A DNA stretch of 64,000 bases from Streptomyces sp. ISL-36 (lineage in GTDB: Bacteria > Actinomycetota > Actinomycetes > Streptomycetales > Streptomycetaceae), in the NCBI RefSeq assembly GCF_018614205.1, contig NZ_JAGGOS010000048.1:1-64000 (forward strand), read 5' to 3'. Of the stretch, positions 7,129-14,050 are shown piece after piece (the first letter of the stretch is position 1; each line of letters opens with the position of its first letter). A program made the translations under genes and the position numbers. A model generated the notes under the pieces. The model was not told the DNA's origin. It saw nothing but the letters and a program-made list of their open reading frames with translations, and ran no database searches.

Positions 7129-8895
7129 CTACCAGTCGTCGGTGTCGCCGTACTTTCCCGGGTTCCGGGCACGGTCCACAGCCTGTGCACACGCCTCGGC
7201 GAAGGCCGCCTCTACGGCGTCCTTGTCCCTGCCTCGCACTTGGGCCTCGACTTCCTGGCCCGTGCCGGGTCGTCGGGCCGTGCGCCAGGCCGAGGCGCGG
7301 TCGGTGTACCGGTCGGTCTCGAAGTCCCAGGCCGGCACCGACCACTGCTCCGGGAGGTCGGTCGCCGCGCGTTCCCCGCCGGGGAGGAACAGGGCCCGGG
7401 CGTGGAAGATCACAGCCCGCTCCGGTACGCGGTCTCGGATGGCGCTTGCGCCGCCGGGGCCCTGGTGTTCCCAGCGCCAGCGGTCCCATTCCTCGACCTC
7501 GGCGGTGTGGTCAGGCCAGTCCTCGCTCCACCGGGCGACGACCTCGTCGGCGTGCTCCCGGTAGAGGAAAGGCACGCGCCGCTCGCCGAGGCGGGCAACG
7601 TTGACCACCAGCTCGGCGGGGATGGGACTCTGGCCGGCCTCCGACGAAGCGCTGCCCGCGGTCTGGTCCGCGCCCCACAGGAGGCCGCCGACCTTGGCGG
7701 CGGTGTCCTTGAGGACGCGGCTGGTCAGGTGCTGATAGCGGCGGCGCATTCGGGCGGACTTGCCGGGCTCCCAGCCCATGATGGCGTCGACGACCGCGTC
7801 GGGGACCCCGAGGATCAGCAGGACCGTCGCCGCTGTGTGGCGAGCGTCGTGAAGGCGCGCATCGCGAACGCCGGCGGCCTTCAGGAGCTCCTTCCACTTG
7901 TGATAGTCCGTGTTCGGGTTCAGGGGCTCGCCCGTGGGCGAGGTGAACACGTACCCCTTCTCCGTCCACAGGTCACGGGCACGGGCCCGCTCGCGGGCCT
8001 GCTCCTCCTCGTGTTGGCGCAGGAGTTGGAGGAGCTCGTCGGGCGCGCCGATGGGGCGCTGGCCGGCGCGGGACTTGGCGTTCTTCGTCTCGCGTCGGGT
8101 GTTGATCTTCTGGGGACAGAAGCCGGGCTTTCGTCCGCAGCGGTCGCCGCAGCCGTGCTTGTAGCGGGGCCGCAGCCGGCCACGGCGGACGCGAATGACG
8201 CCGAGCTCGAAGTCGACGTCGTCCCACTGCATACCGAGGACCTCGCCCTGGCGCAGGCCGAGGGCGAGCGCGATGACCCAGCGGGCGGTGTTGCGGTGCT
8301 TGCCAGCCTCGGCGAGGAGGCGCTGGACCTCCTCGACCGTGTACGGCTCGACCTCCTCCTCTTCGACCTTGGGGGCCTTGGCGATGGAGGCCGGGTTCGT
8401 GGTGAGGTGCTGGCGGCGCACGGCCTCGTTGAGGGCAGTGCGGAACGTGCGGTGGGCCTGGTGGGCGGTGCCGGCGGCGCTGCCGTTCTCCTGCATCTTC
8501 TTGTAGAGGCGCTCCAGGTGCTCGGGGTCTAGCTTCTCCAGGCGATGGGCGCCGAGGCCGGGGATGAGGTGGTGGTAGACGGCGACGCGGTAGCCGTCGA
8601 TTGTGTTCTCCGAGACGTGTGGGGCGGCGATGTTCTCGACCCAGTGGGTGAGCCACGTCTTCACGGTCCAGGACTGACCGGCCTTGCGGACGGCCCCCTT
8701 GTCGCGCTGGCGCTCCAGGTCGCGGACGACCTTGGTGACCTCGGGGCGGGTCTTGCGGCTGACGTGGCGCCGGTCCGGGGTGCCGTCGTCCTTTACTCCG
8801 ACGGTGACGTAGCCGTGCCAACGCCCGTCCTTCCCCTGGAAGATCGAGGAGGCGCCGTTGGGCTGGCGGGACTTGGCGGTACGGGACTCGTTCAC
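7129..8895 (-). CDS. int: Tyrosine recombinase / integrase
   Basis: A 588-aa site-specific recombinase that should insert and excise the element at tRNA-Ser. Visible parts: N-terminal arm-binding region (about 15-60), core-binding SAM-like domain (about 75-170) and a catalytic domain with Arg215 (LGLRQGEVL), His349/Arg352 (LHDARHTAA), Trp375 (MGWEPGKS) and the nucleophile Tyr387 (RRRYQHL). Two oddities stand out: a cysteine cluster (C249, C253, C260, in HGCGDRCGRKPGFC) inside the catalytic domain, and about 200 residues after the tyrosine, rich in charged and aromatic residues. The start overlaps the excisionase stop. It lies 5.4 kb from the nearest attachment site, which is unusual. Confidence 0.94.
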   Translation of the reverse strand: MNESRTAKSRQPNGASSIFQGKDGRWHGYVTVGVKDDGTPDRRHVSRKTRPEVTKVVRDLERQRDKGAVRKAGQSWTVKTWLTHWVENIAAPHVSENTIDGYRVAVYHHLIPGLGAHRLEKLDPEHLERLYKKMQENGSAAGTAHQAHRTFRTALNEAVRRQHLTTNPASIAKAPKVEEEEVEPYTVEEVQRLLAEAGKHRNTARWVIALALGLRQGEVLGMQWDDVDFELGVIRVRRGRLRPRYKHGCGDRCGRKPGFCPQKINTRRETKNAKSRAGQRPIGAPDELLQLLRQHEEEQARERARARDLWTEKGYVFTSPTGEPLNPNTDYHKWKELLKAAGVRDARLHDARHTAATVLLILGVPDAVVDAIMGWEPGKSARMRRRYQHLTSRVLKDTAAKVGGLLWGADQTAGSASSEAGQSPIPAELVVNVARLGERRVPFLYREHADEVVARWSEDWPDHTAEVEEWDRWRWEHQGPGGASAIRDRVPERAVIFHARALFLPGGERAATDLPEQWSVPAWDFETDRYTDRASAWRTARRPGTGQEVEAQVRGRDKDAVEAAFAEACAQAVDRARNPGKYGDTDDW

Positions 8896-9188
8896 GCGGC
8901 CGTCCCGAAGTCCGACGCGCCGAGCTGGCGGGTCAGGAAGTCGTTCACCGCCTCTGCTGGGATGCGCCGGAGACTGCCGATCTTGACCGAGGCGATCTCG
9001 CCGGTGGAGACGTACTCATACAGCTTGGTGCGGCCGATGCCCAGGCGGCGGGCGGCCTCCTCGACCGTGAGCGCGACGAGCGTGGCGTCGCCGGTGGGCC
9101 AGCGCTCGGCCATGAGGGTGCGCAGGGCGTCCTCGGGGACGTCCAGGAGGCGGGCTATCTGGGCAAGCGGAAGACCGTTTTCGGGCAA
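8892..9188 (-). CDS. xis: Excisionase-type DNA-binding protein
   Basis: A 98-aa protein. The core LTVEEAARRLGIGRTKLYEYVSTG...KIGSLRRIPAEAVNDF is the winged-helix excisionase/MerR-like domain that bends attachment-site DNA and directs the integrase to excision. A short N-terminal helix (LAQIARLLDVPEDALRTLM) looks like a second, half HTH. It overlaps int by four bases (ATGA) and so forms the first gene of a xis-int operon. The duplicated leader at 9214-9260 lies 26 bp upstream and probably drives it. Confidence 0.88.
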   Translation of the reverse strand: MPENGLPLAQIARLLDVPEDALRTLMAERWPTGDATLVALTVEEAARRLGIGRTKLYEYVSTGEIASVKIGSLRRIPAEAVNDFLTRQLGASDFGTAA

Positions 9189-9213
9189 GGGGAATTCCTT
9201 CTCTGGCCGAGCG

Positions 9214-9260
9214 TGGGACGGCGAATCCCGTTGCTGGCCGCGATCGTTCAGGGATGGGCG
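9214..9260 (-). promoter_or_regulatory. Duplicated leader/promoter block upstream of xis-int
   Basis: Read on the minus strand it contains CGCCCATCCCTGAACGATCG, an 11-bp spacer and then GGGATTCGCCGTCCCA, ending 26 bp before the xis start. Both boxes are identical to 10065-10113, which sits 24 bp before the replication gene on the other strand. Conservation of 36 bases around different spacers marks the boxes as functional binding or promoter sites. Confidence 0.7.
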
Positions 9261-9292
9261 TTGTGCGATGGGGCGTACGCGGCGAGGGTCGG

Positions 9293-9316
9293 CCCCTGCT
9301 GTTCGTAGCAGCGGGG
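9293..9316. terminator. Hairpin downstream of XRE gene
   Basis: CCCCTGCT-GTTCGT-AGCAGCGGGG lies 14 bp past the XRE stop. The loop and stem tip (GTTCGTAGCA) recur in the hairpin at 10018-10045, so it belongs to the inverted duplication around the XRE gene. It may end XRE transcription or be part of the xis leader. Confidence 0.5.
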
Positions 9317-9329
9317 GACGGCGGGCCGG

Positions 9330-9872
9330 TCAGTCCTTCGGGGTGATGTCGTTGACGTGTTCGCCGAGGTAGCTGATCAGCTTCGACGGCGGGAAGTGGC
9401 GATGGAACTCGCCGTTGGAGGCGACTGCGAGCTCGTGCGTCAGGAATCCCTTGACCAGGTCTTCCTGGTTGGGGTTGGCGTCGGTGTACTCCTGCAGCTG
9501 CCCCTGGATCCGGCGCATCTCCTTGCGGGCCGCGAGGTGCTGCTTGTAGTTACCCACGTACTCGGCGATGAGCCTGCGGACGTGGGCGTTGGCGATCTGC
9601 CCGGGCGGGCTGGTCAGCTCGTCCATGTCGAGGTCGAAGACCTTGCAGAAGCCGATGGCCTCGTCGAGGTTGACGCGGCGTCTTGGCTTGCCGCTCTCGA
9701 TGCGCCAGATGGCGGCCTGGTTGACGGGGTGGCCGGCTTCCGCCATCCGCTCGGAGAGCGTGACCGTGCTCCAGCCGCGGGCTTCGCGTTCGAGCTTGAT
9801 CCGTTGGGCGACGTAGTCCTCGGGCAAGGGCCGGTCCGGGCCGGCGCGGGCCGCCCCTTCCTCGCTGCTCAT
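9330..9872 (-). CDS. XRE-family transcriptional regulator of the element
   Basis: A 180-aa protein from the ATG at 9872, chosen because GGAGGTGGAGAG lies directly before it; an upstream start at 9905 is less likely. Residues about 20-85 form an HTH of the XRE type (LEREARGWSTVTLSERMAEAG..NQAAIWRIESGKPRR). The remainder is a helical, charged region (YKQHLAARKEMRRIQGQLQEYTDA) that looks suited to dimerisation. The gene sits between, and is flanked by inverted copies of, the leaders of xis-int and rep. It also has its own paired repeats at 9932-9966. It is the obvious candidate for the master switch of excision and replication, most likely a repressor. Confidence 0.82.
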   Translation of the reverse strand: MSSEEGAARAGPDRPLPEDYVAQRIKLEREARGWSTVTLSERMAEAGHPVNQAAIWRIESGKPRRRVNLDEAIGFCKVFDLDMDELTSPPGQIANAHVRRLIAEYVGNYKQHLAARKEMRRIQGQLQEYTDANPNQEDLVKGFLTHELAVASNGEFHRHFPPSKLISYLGEHVNDITPKD

Positions 9873-9931
9873 CTCTCCACCTCCTCGGTCAGGCCCAGGG
9901 GACACCCGGGGCGATGATCCAAGGAAACACT

Positions 9932-9966
9932 ATTGCGGAGCCGAATGCAACCATTGCGCTGCCGAA
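9932..9966 (-). promoter_or_regulatory. Paired operator upstream of XRE gene
   Basis: ATTGCGGAGCCGAA (9932-9945) and ATTGCGCTGCCGAA (9953-9966) agree at 12 of 14 bases and are exactly 21 bp apart, i.e. two helical turns on one DNA face. They lie 60-94 bp before the XRE start. This is typical of an autoregulatory operator for a dimeric HTH protein; the binding protein is inferred. Confidence 0.6.
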
Positions 9967-10012
9967 AACGTCAGGTAGTGTGGGTCGTCCGCCCCCGCAC
10001 GGGGGTGAACGC

Positions 10013-10045
10013 AAAAAGCCCCCGGTGCTACGAACACCGGGGGCC
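10013..10045 (-). terminator. Rho-independent terminator on minus strand
   Basis: On the minus strand GCCCCCGGTG-TTCGTAG-CACCGGGGGC is followed by TTTTT. No annotated minus-strand gene ends here, so the hairpin either stops a short transcript starting near the rep leader or insulates the XRE promoter. Its stem-loop resembles the one at 9293. Confidence 0.65.
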
Positions 10046-10064
10046 AAGCTCGAACCCTCGTAAC

Positions 10065-10113
10065 CGCCCATCCCTGAACGATCGACCTGCGTGACCTGGG
10101 ATTCGCCGTCCCA
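10065..10113 (+). promoter_or_regulatory. Duplicated leader/promoter block upstream of rep
   Basis: CGCCCATCCCTGAACGATCG, a 13-bp spacer and GGGATTCGCCGTCCCA, ending 24 bp before the rep GTG. It is the inverted counterpart of 9214-9260. CATATGG directly after it could serve as a -10 region. Confidence 0.7.
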
Positions 10114-10137
10114 TATGGCCCGCAAGTGAGGAGCTCA

Positions 10138-11676
10138 GTGACCAGTATGGACGAATCCCGTCCTGCCGCGCCACACCACGACGACCACAGCCGCCCGCGC
10201 CCCTTCGACGACTTCACCGCCGTGCCGCCGCACGACGCGGACGCCGAAGCCGCCGTGCTGGGCGCGTGCATGCACGACTCCGCAGTGGTCGACGCCGTAC
10301 GGAACCTGCTCGACGGGCCGGACTTCTACCGGCCGGCGCACGAGACCGTCTGGCGGACGGTCCTCGCCCTGCGCGGCGAGGACAAGCCCACCGACCCGAT
10401 CATGCTCTGCGACCGGCTGCGCGAGCAGGACGACCTGGAGCGGGTCGGCGGCGCCGCATACGTGCACCGGCTCGCTTCCGCCGCCCCCTCGGTCAGCGGC
10501 GCCACCCACTATGCGGGGATCGTGCGCCGGATGTCCGACCTGCGGCGCCTGCGCGCCTCGGGCCTGCGCACGGTGCAGCGGGCCATGGAGCCCGGAGCGG
10601 ACCCTGACGTCATCCGCAGCGAGGTCGAGACCGAGGTCCGGGCCGAGCGCGAGCGCGCCCTGGCCTCGGGGCAGGGACGACTCTCGCGGTTCATCACCGA
10701 CGGGTGGTCGTTCGTCAAGGAGAGCGGCGCGGACACCGAGCCCCTGTGGGGCACCCGAGAGAAGACCGTCTGGGCATCCGGCGAGAGCCTGATGATCGTT
10801 GGAGCTCCAGGCGTCGGCAAGACCACCCTGGCCCATCAGGTGATCTTCGCTCGCATCGGCCTGCAGGAGACCGTCCTGGAGATGCCCGTCGCCCCCAGCA
10901 GGCGCGTGCTCTACCTGGCGATGGACCGCCCCAAGCAGATCGCCAAGGCCATGGCGCGCCGCGTCTTCCCCACCGACGAGAAGATCCTGCGCGAACGGCT
11001 CGTGGTCTGGGAAGGTCCGCTGCCCGCCACCCTCGACAAGGAGCCCGACCTCCTCGCCGACCTCGCCGCCGCCCACCAGGCCGACACCATCGTGATCGAC
11101 AGCCTCAAGGACGCGGTCAGCACGATGGTGGACGACAGCCTCGCCGTCGCCTTCCACAACGCCCGCATGCGCGCCATTCGCAACGGCGTGGAGATCATGG
11201 AGCTGCACCACCAGCGCAAGGCCACCGCCGACGCGCCGCGCGGCCAGCGCCCCAGCCTCGACCAGGTCTACGGCTCCACCTGGTACACCTCCGGCGCGGG
11301 CAGCGTCCTGTTCGTCACCGGCCGGGCAGGCGACCCCGCAGTCACCCTGCACCACCTCAAGACCTCCACCGGTGAAGTCGGCCCCCTGGACGTCACCCAC
11401 GATCACGTGCGCGGCACCACCACCGTCGACCCCACCAAGGACCCTGCCGCCCTGCTGCGCAACGCTCCCAATGGGCTGAGCGCACGCGAGCTGGCGGCCA
11501 TCCTCATCGGCGGCGGCGACCCCGAACGCGCCGACATCGAGAAGGCACGGCGCCATCTCGGCAGCCTCGTCGACAGCGGCCTGGCCACCAAGGCCGACGG
11601 CATGGCCGGAGGGGCCGGAGGCGGCCGACAGGCCCGCTACTACGCCTCCGCCCGCCACCTCACTGCCGTCGGCTGA
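10138..11676 (+). CDS. DnaB-like N-domain / RecA-fold replication ATPase
   Basis: A 512-aa protein from GTG 10138, four bases after GAGGAG; GTG 10126 and ATG 10147 are alternatives. Residues about 18-110 match the N-terminal domain of DnaB-type helicases (DADAEAAVLGACMHDSAVVDAV, then FYRPAHETVWRTVLALR). The second half is a RecA-like ATPase with Walker A (VGAPGVGKTT, about residue 221), Walker B-like TIVIDSLKDAV and MELHHQRK, as in RepA-type hexameric helicases of plasmids and integrated elements. The C-terminus holds a winged-helix-like segment. It probably unwinds or initiates at the repeat-rich region directly downstream. No primase domain is visible. Confidence 0.8.
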   Translation: MTSMDESRPAAPHHDDHSRPRPFDDFTAVPPHDADAEAAVLGACMHDSAVVDAVRNLLDGPDFYRPAHETVWRTVLALRGEDKPTDPIMLCDRLREQDDLERVGGAAYVHRLASAAPSVSGATHYAGIVRRMSDLRRLRASGLRTVQRAMEPGADPDVIRSEVETEVRAERERALASGQGRLSRFITDGWSFVKESGADTEPLWGTREKTVWASGESLMIVGAPGVGKTTLAHQVIFARIGLQETVLEMPVAPSRRVLYLAMDRPKQIAKAMARRVFPTDEKILRERLVVWEGPLPATLDKEPDLLADLAAAHQADTIVIDSLKDAVSTMVDDSLAVAFHNARMRAIRNGVEIMELHHQRKATADAPRGQRPSLDQVYGSTWYTSGAGSVLFVTGRAGDPAVTLHHLKTSTGEVGPLDVTHDHVRGTTTVDPTKDPAALLRNAPNGLSARELAAILIGGGDPERADIEKARRHLGSLVDSGLATKADGMAGGAGGGRQARYYASARHLTAVG

Positions 11677-11699
11677 ACCCCCTCACCGACACCCGAAAG

Positions 11700-11866
11700 C
11701 GTTCACGCGACCGTACACGCGGCCCTCGCGCCCGCAGACCGCCGCGAATCGCTCACAGCGCACACGCTCACCGCAAAACCGCAGGTAGAGCGATCACGCG
11801 ACCGTCCACGCCGTACACGCACCCAAGCGATCACGCGCGGGGCCCCCTTTAGAAGGGGGCCCGCGT
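11700..11866. other. Repeat-rich region, candidate origin or oriT
   Basis: The 190-bp gap after the replication gene holds near-identical copies of TCACGCGACCGTNCACG (11703 and 11793), two GCGATCACGCG boxes (11790 and 11827), several GTACACGC boxes and a strong hairpin at about 11838-11866 (CGCGGGGCCCCCTTT, then AGAAGGGGGCCCGCG). Iteron-like boxes plus a perfect-stem hairpin beside rep and before mobC-relaxase fit either a replication origin or a transfer origin. The sequence alone does not decide which. Confidence 0.55.
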
Positions 11867-11927
11867 GTACGCCCCCCTCCGTGAACGCCGTGATCGCCTC
11901 CTCACTCTCCCCGGAGTAGCCCCGTAC

Positions 11928-13283
11928 ATGCCCCCTGCCATAACCGACATGCTCGCCACCGCTTCGCTCCCGTTCAGCGATGATCCGCTCGTGCCCGTGG
12001 CCGTCCTGGCCGTCGCCGCCGGCGCACTGCTCGGGGGCCTGAAGACGCGACGCAGCCAACACCACACCCGCGATCGGAAGCGGCGCCCCTCGGCCGCCGT
12101 CGTCACAGCGACCGTGGCGGCACTCGTGTGCACCGCCTACAGCGCGGACACGAGCTGGCGGTTCGCCGCCCACTACCTCGACATGCGCAACACCGCCGAG
12201 CGCACCGCGATGTTCGCCGCCGCCGAGCTCGCCCTGTTCTCGATGGCGCTGATGGCCCGCCAGAACCTGCACGGGCCGAAGCAGGCGGCCGGCCTGCCCG
12301 GAGTTCTGGTCTGGGTGATCACCGCCATGCAGACCATCCCCGCCTTCGCCGAGGCCGGCCCGGTCGGCGGCACCGTGCGCGCCTTCACCGGCCCGGTGAT
12401 GGCTGCTGTGCTGTGGCACCTGGCCATGGGCATCGAGCTCCGCCAGCGGACCCCCGACGCCGCATCCCGCGGGCTCGCCGCCGTTCTCACGCGGCAGGCC
12501 CGCGAGCGGCTGCTCGCCCGCCTGGGGATCGTCGAGCAGGACCAGGGCGCCGCGCAGATCGTCCGCGACCGGGCCACACACCGAGCCGTCGCTCTGGCCG
12601 CCCGCCTCGCCGAGATGACACCTGAGCAGCGGGCCGGATGGGCGGGCCGGCGCACCGTTCGCCGCCTGTCCAAGGCCCTCGCCCGCTCCGGTATCGACGC
12701 CGACCCGCGCCGCAACGAGCAGCTGCTGCGCCAGCTCGCCACCCGCCGCCAGGCAGCCGCCCTGGCCACCATCGACCTGCCCGGGCGCTGGACTCCGCCC
12801 GCCGGGCAGCCCGCCAGCCCGCCCGCAGGACAGCCCGACCACTGCCGGGCGGACGGCGACGGGTGGGTGGGCGGCGACGGGCGGGCAGAAGACCTCGCCC
12901 GCCCGCACCCATCAGATCCGGGCGACGAGGAACCCCGCCCGGGCACCCGCCCGCGATCCGCCCGCCCGAATCCCACCGCCCGCTCCGGCCCGAAAACGAC
13001 AGCCCGCCCGCAAGAGGTGGCTCCGCCATCCACGGGCAGCGGTTCGCACATCCCACCGACCAAGCGCCCCAAGCCGAAGCCGAAGCGGGTCAGCGGCAAG
13101 CCGCGCGCTACCGACGACATCCTTCGCGACTACGCCCACCGGCTCCTTGACGAGCACGGCAGCCTGTCCCGCGACCTCCTAGAGGACACCGTGCGCGGAG
13201 ACGGATACACCGTCGCCAGCGACGCCGCCGGCGTCATCGCCCGCGAGGTTAAGGCCGAACTGAACCCCTCCCGCCACCGCTGA
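11928..13283 (+). CDS. Polytopic membrane protein with Pro-rich tail (DUF2637-like)
   Basis: A 451-aa protein from ATG 11928 (GGAG 11 bp upstream); GTG 11865 lies inside the hairpin. About five hydrophobic segments fall in residues 20-175, e.g. LVPVAVLAVAAGALLGG, AERTAMFAAAELALFSMALM and VLVWVITAMQTIPAF, ending VMAAVLWHLAMGIELR. This resembles the DUF2637-type membrane proteins common beside transfer genes in actinomycete elements. The cytoplasmic half has a helical Arg-rich block, then a long Pro/Gly/Arg-rich low-complexity region. It ends in a small conserved-looking domain (DDILRDYAHRLLDEHG..SRDLLEDTV) with HTH character. A role linking the relaxosome to the membrane is plausible. Confidence 0.6.
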   Translation: MPPAITDMLATASLPFSDDPLVPVAVLAVAAGALLGGLKTRRSQHHTRDRKRRPSAAVVTATVAALVCTAYSADTSWRFAAHYLDMRNTAERTAMFAAAELALFSMALMARQNLHGPKQAAGLPGVLVWVITAMQTIPAFAEAGPVGGTVRAFTGPVMAAVLWHLAMGIELRQRTPDAASRGLAAVLTRQARERLLARLGIVEQDQGAAQIVRDRATHRAVALAARLAEMTPEQRAGWAGRRTVRRLSKALARSGIDADPRRNEQLLRQLATRRQAAALATIDLPGRWTPPAGQPASPPAGQPDHCRADGDGWVGGDGRAEDLARPHPSDPGDEEPRPGTRPRSARPNPTARSGPKTTARPQEVAPPSTGSGSHIPPTKRPKPKPKRVSGKPRATDDILRDYAHRLLDEHGSLSRDLLEDTVRGDGYTVASDAAGVIAREVKAELNPSRHR

Positions 13284-13318
13284 CGGGCACCTCGACCAAC
13301 GTCCCGGAGATCCCGATC

Positions 13319-14050
13319 GTGACGCACGACCCCCACGACACCGACACCCCTGGCGCACTGACGACGCTGACAAAGTCACCTACGCTGATGGGGCGTTTGC
13401 GGCTGGCGTTCGGACGGACGGCTCCTGGCGGAGCCAGTAGTACCCCGAGTCCGACTCAAGGCCGGTCTTCGGGGATCTCCACCCCGGGGGTGGCGGAGAC
13501 GGCCCGACGCCAGGGGGCGCCGGACCAGGAGGTCGGGACCGAGGGCGGCCCCGACCCGGACGAACTGCACGCCGTCCAGCAGCAGGTCCTCCGCCCCGCA
13601 CCCACCGCCGAGCTGGCGGTCGGCGAGCGACCGGTGCAGAGCGTGCAGCCAGCGATCCGCCGTTTCACCGGCACCAAGCGGACCGTCCGCGTCGGACCGC
13701 TGCGGTTCACCGACGACGAGCACAACGCGCTCCAGGAGGCCGCAGCCGAGCACGGCTACAAGGGGGAATCCGGCATCGCCGCGGACATCGTCCTCGCCTT
13801 CATCACCGGTCGGTTCACCGCGAACCTGCCGCTGTCCGAGGACCGCCGCCGCACCCACATGTTCCGCGCCCAGGTGCTGCGCGAGCTCAACCGCATCGGC
13901 GTCAACGTCAACCAGATCGCCCGCGCCCTCAACAGCGACCTCACCCCGCCCGACATCCGCCACCGTCTCGACGAGCTCCACCGCCTGCTGGAGCTGATCG
14001 CCGAGGCCCTGCGCGAACCCACCGACTCCAGGAAGGACCAGGCTGCGTGA
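13319..14050 (+). CDS. mobC: MobC-type relaxosome accessory protein
   Basis: A 243-aa protein with a GTG start preceded by CCCGGAG. The MobC hallmark LRELNRIGVNVNQIARALN lies at about residues 190-210. Before it is the ribbon-helix-helix-like segment VGPLRFTDDEHNALQEAAAEHG that would hold oriT DNA. The first 110 residues are low-complexity and probably disordered. Its stop overlaps the relaxase start (GTGA), so the two are coupled. In known MOB systems this protein binds or melts oriT and helps the relaxase nick. Confidence 0.85.
   Translation: MTHDPHDTDTPGALTTLTKSPTLMGRLRLAFGRTAPGGASSTPSPTQGRSSGISTPGVAETARRQGAPDQEVGTEGGPDPDELHAVQQQVLRPAPTAELAVGERPVQSVQPAIRRFTGTKRTVRVGPLRFTDDEHNALQEAAAEHGYKGESGIAADIVLAFITGRFTANLPLSEDRRRTHMFRAQVLRELNRIGVNVNQIARALNSDLTPPDIRHRLDELHRLLELIAEALREPTDSRKDQAA

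Noticed and set aside
11838..11866. Simple transcription terminator of rep
   Set aside because: No T-run, and the hairpin is embedded in iteron-like repeats, so it was kept as part of a candidate origin.
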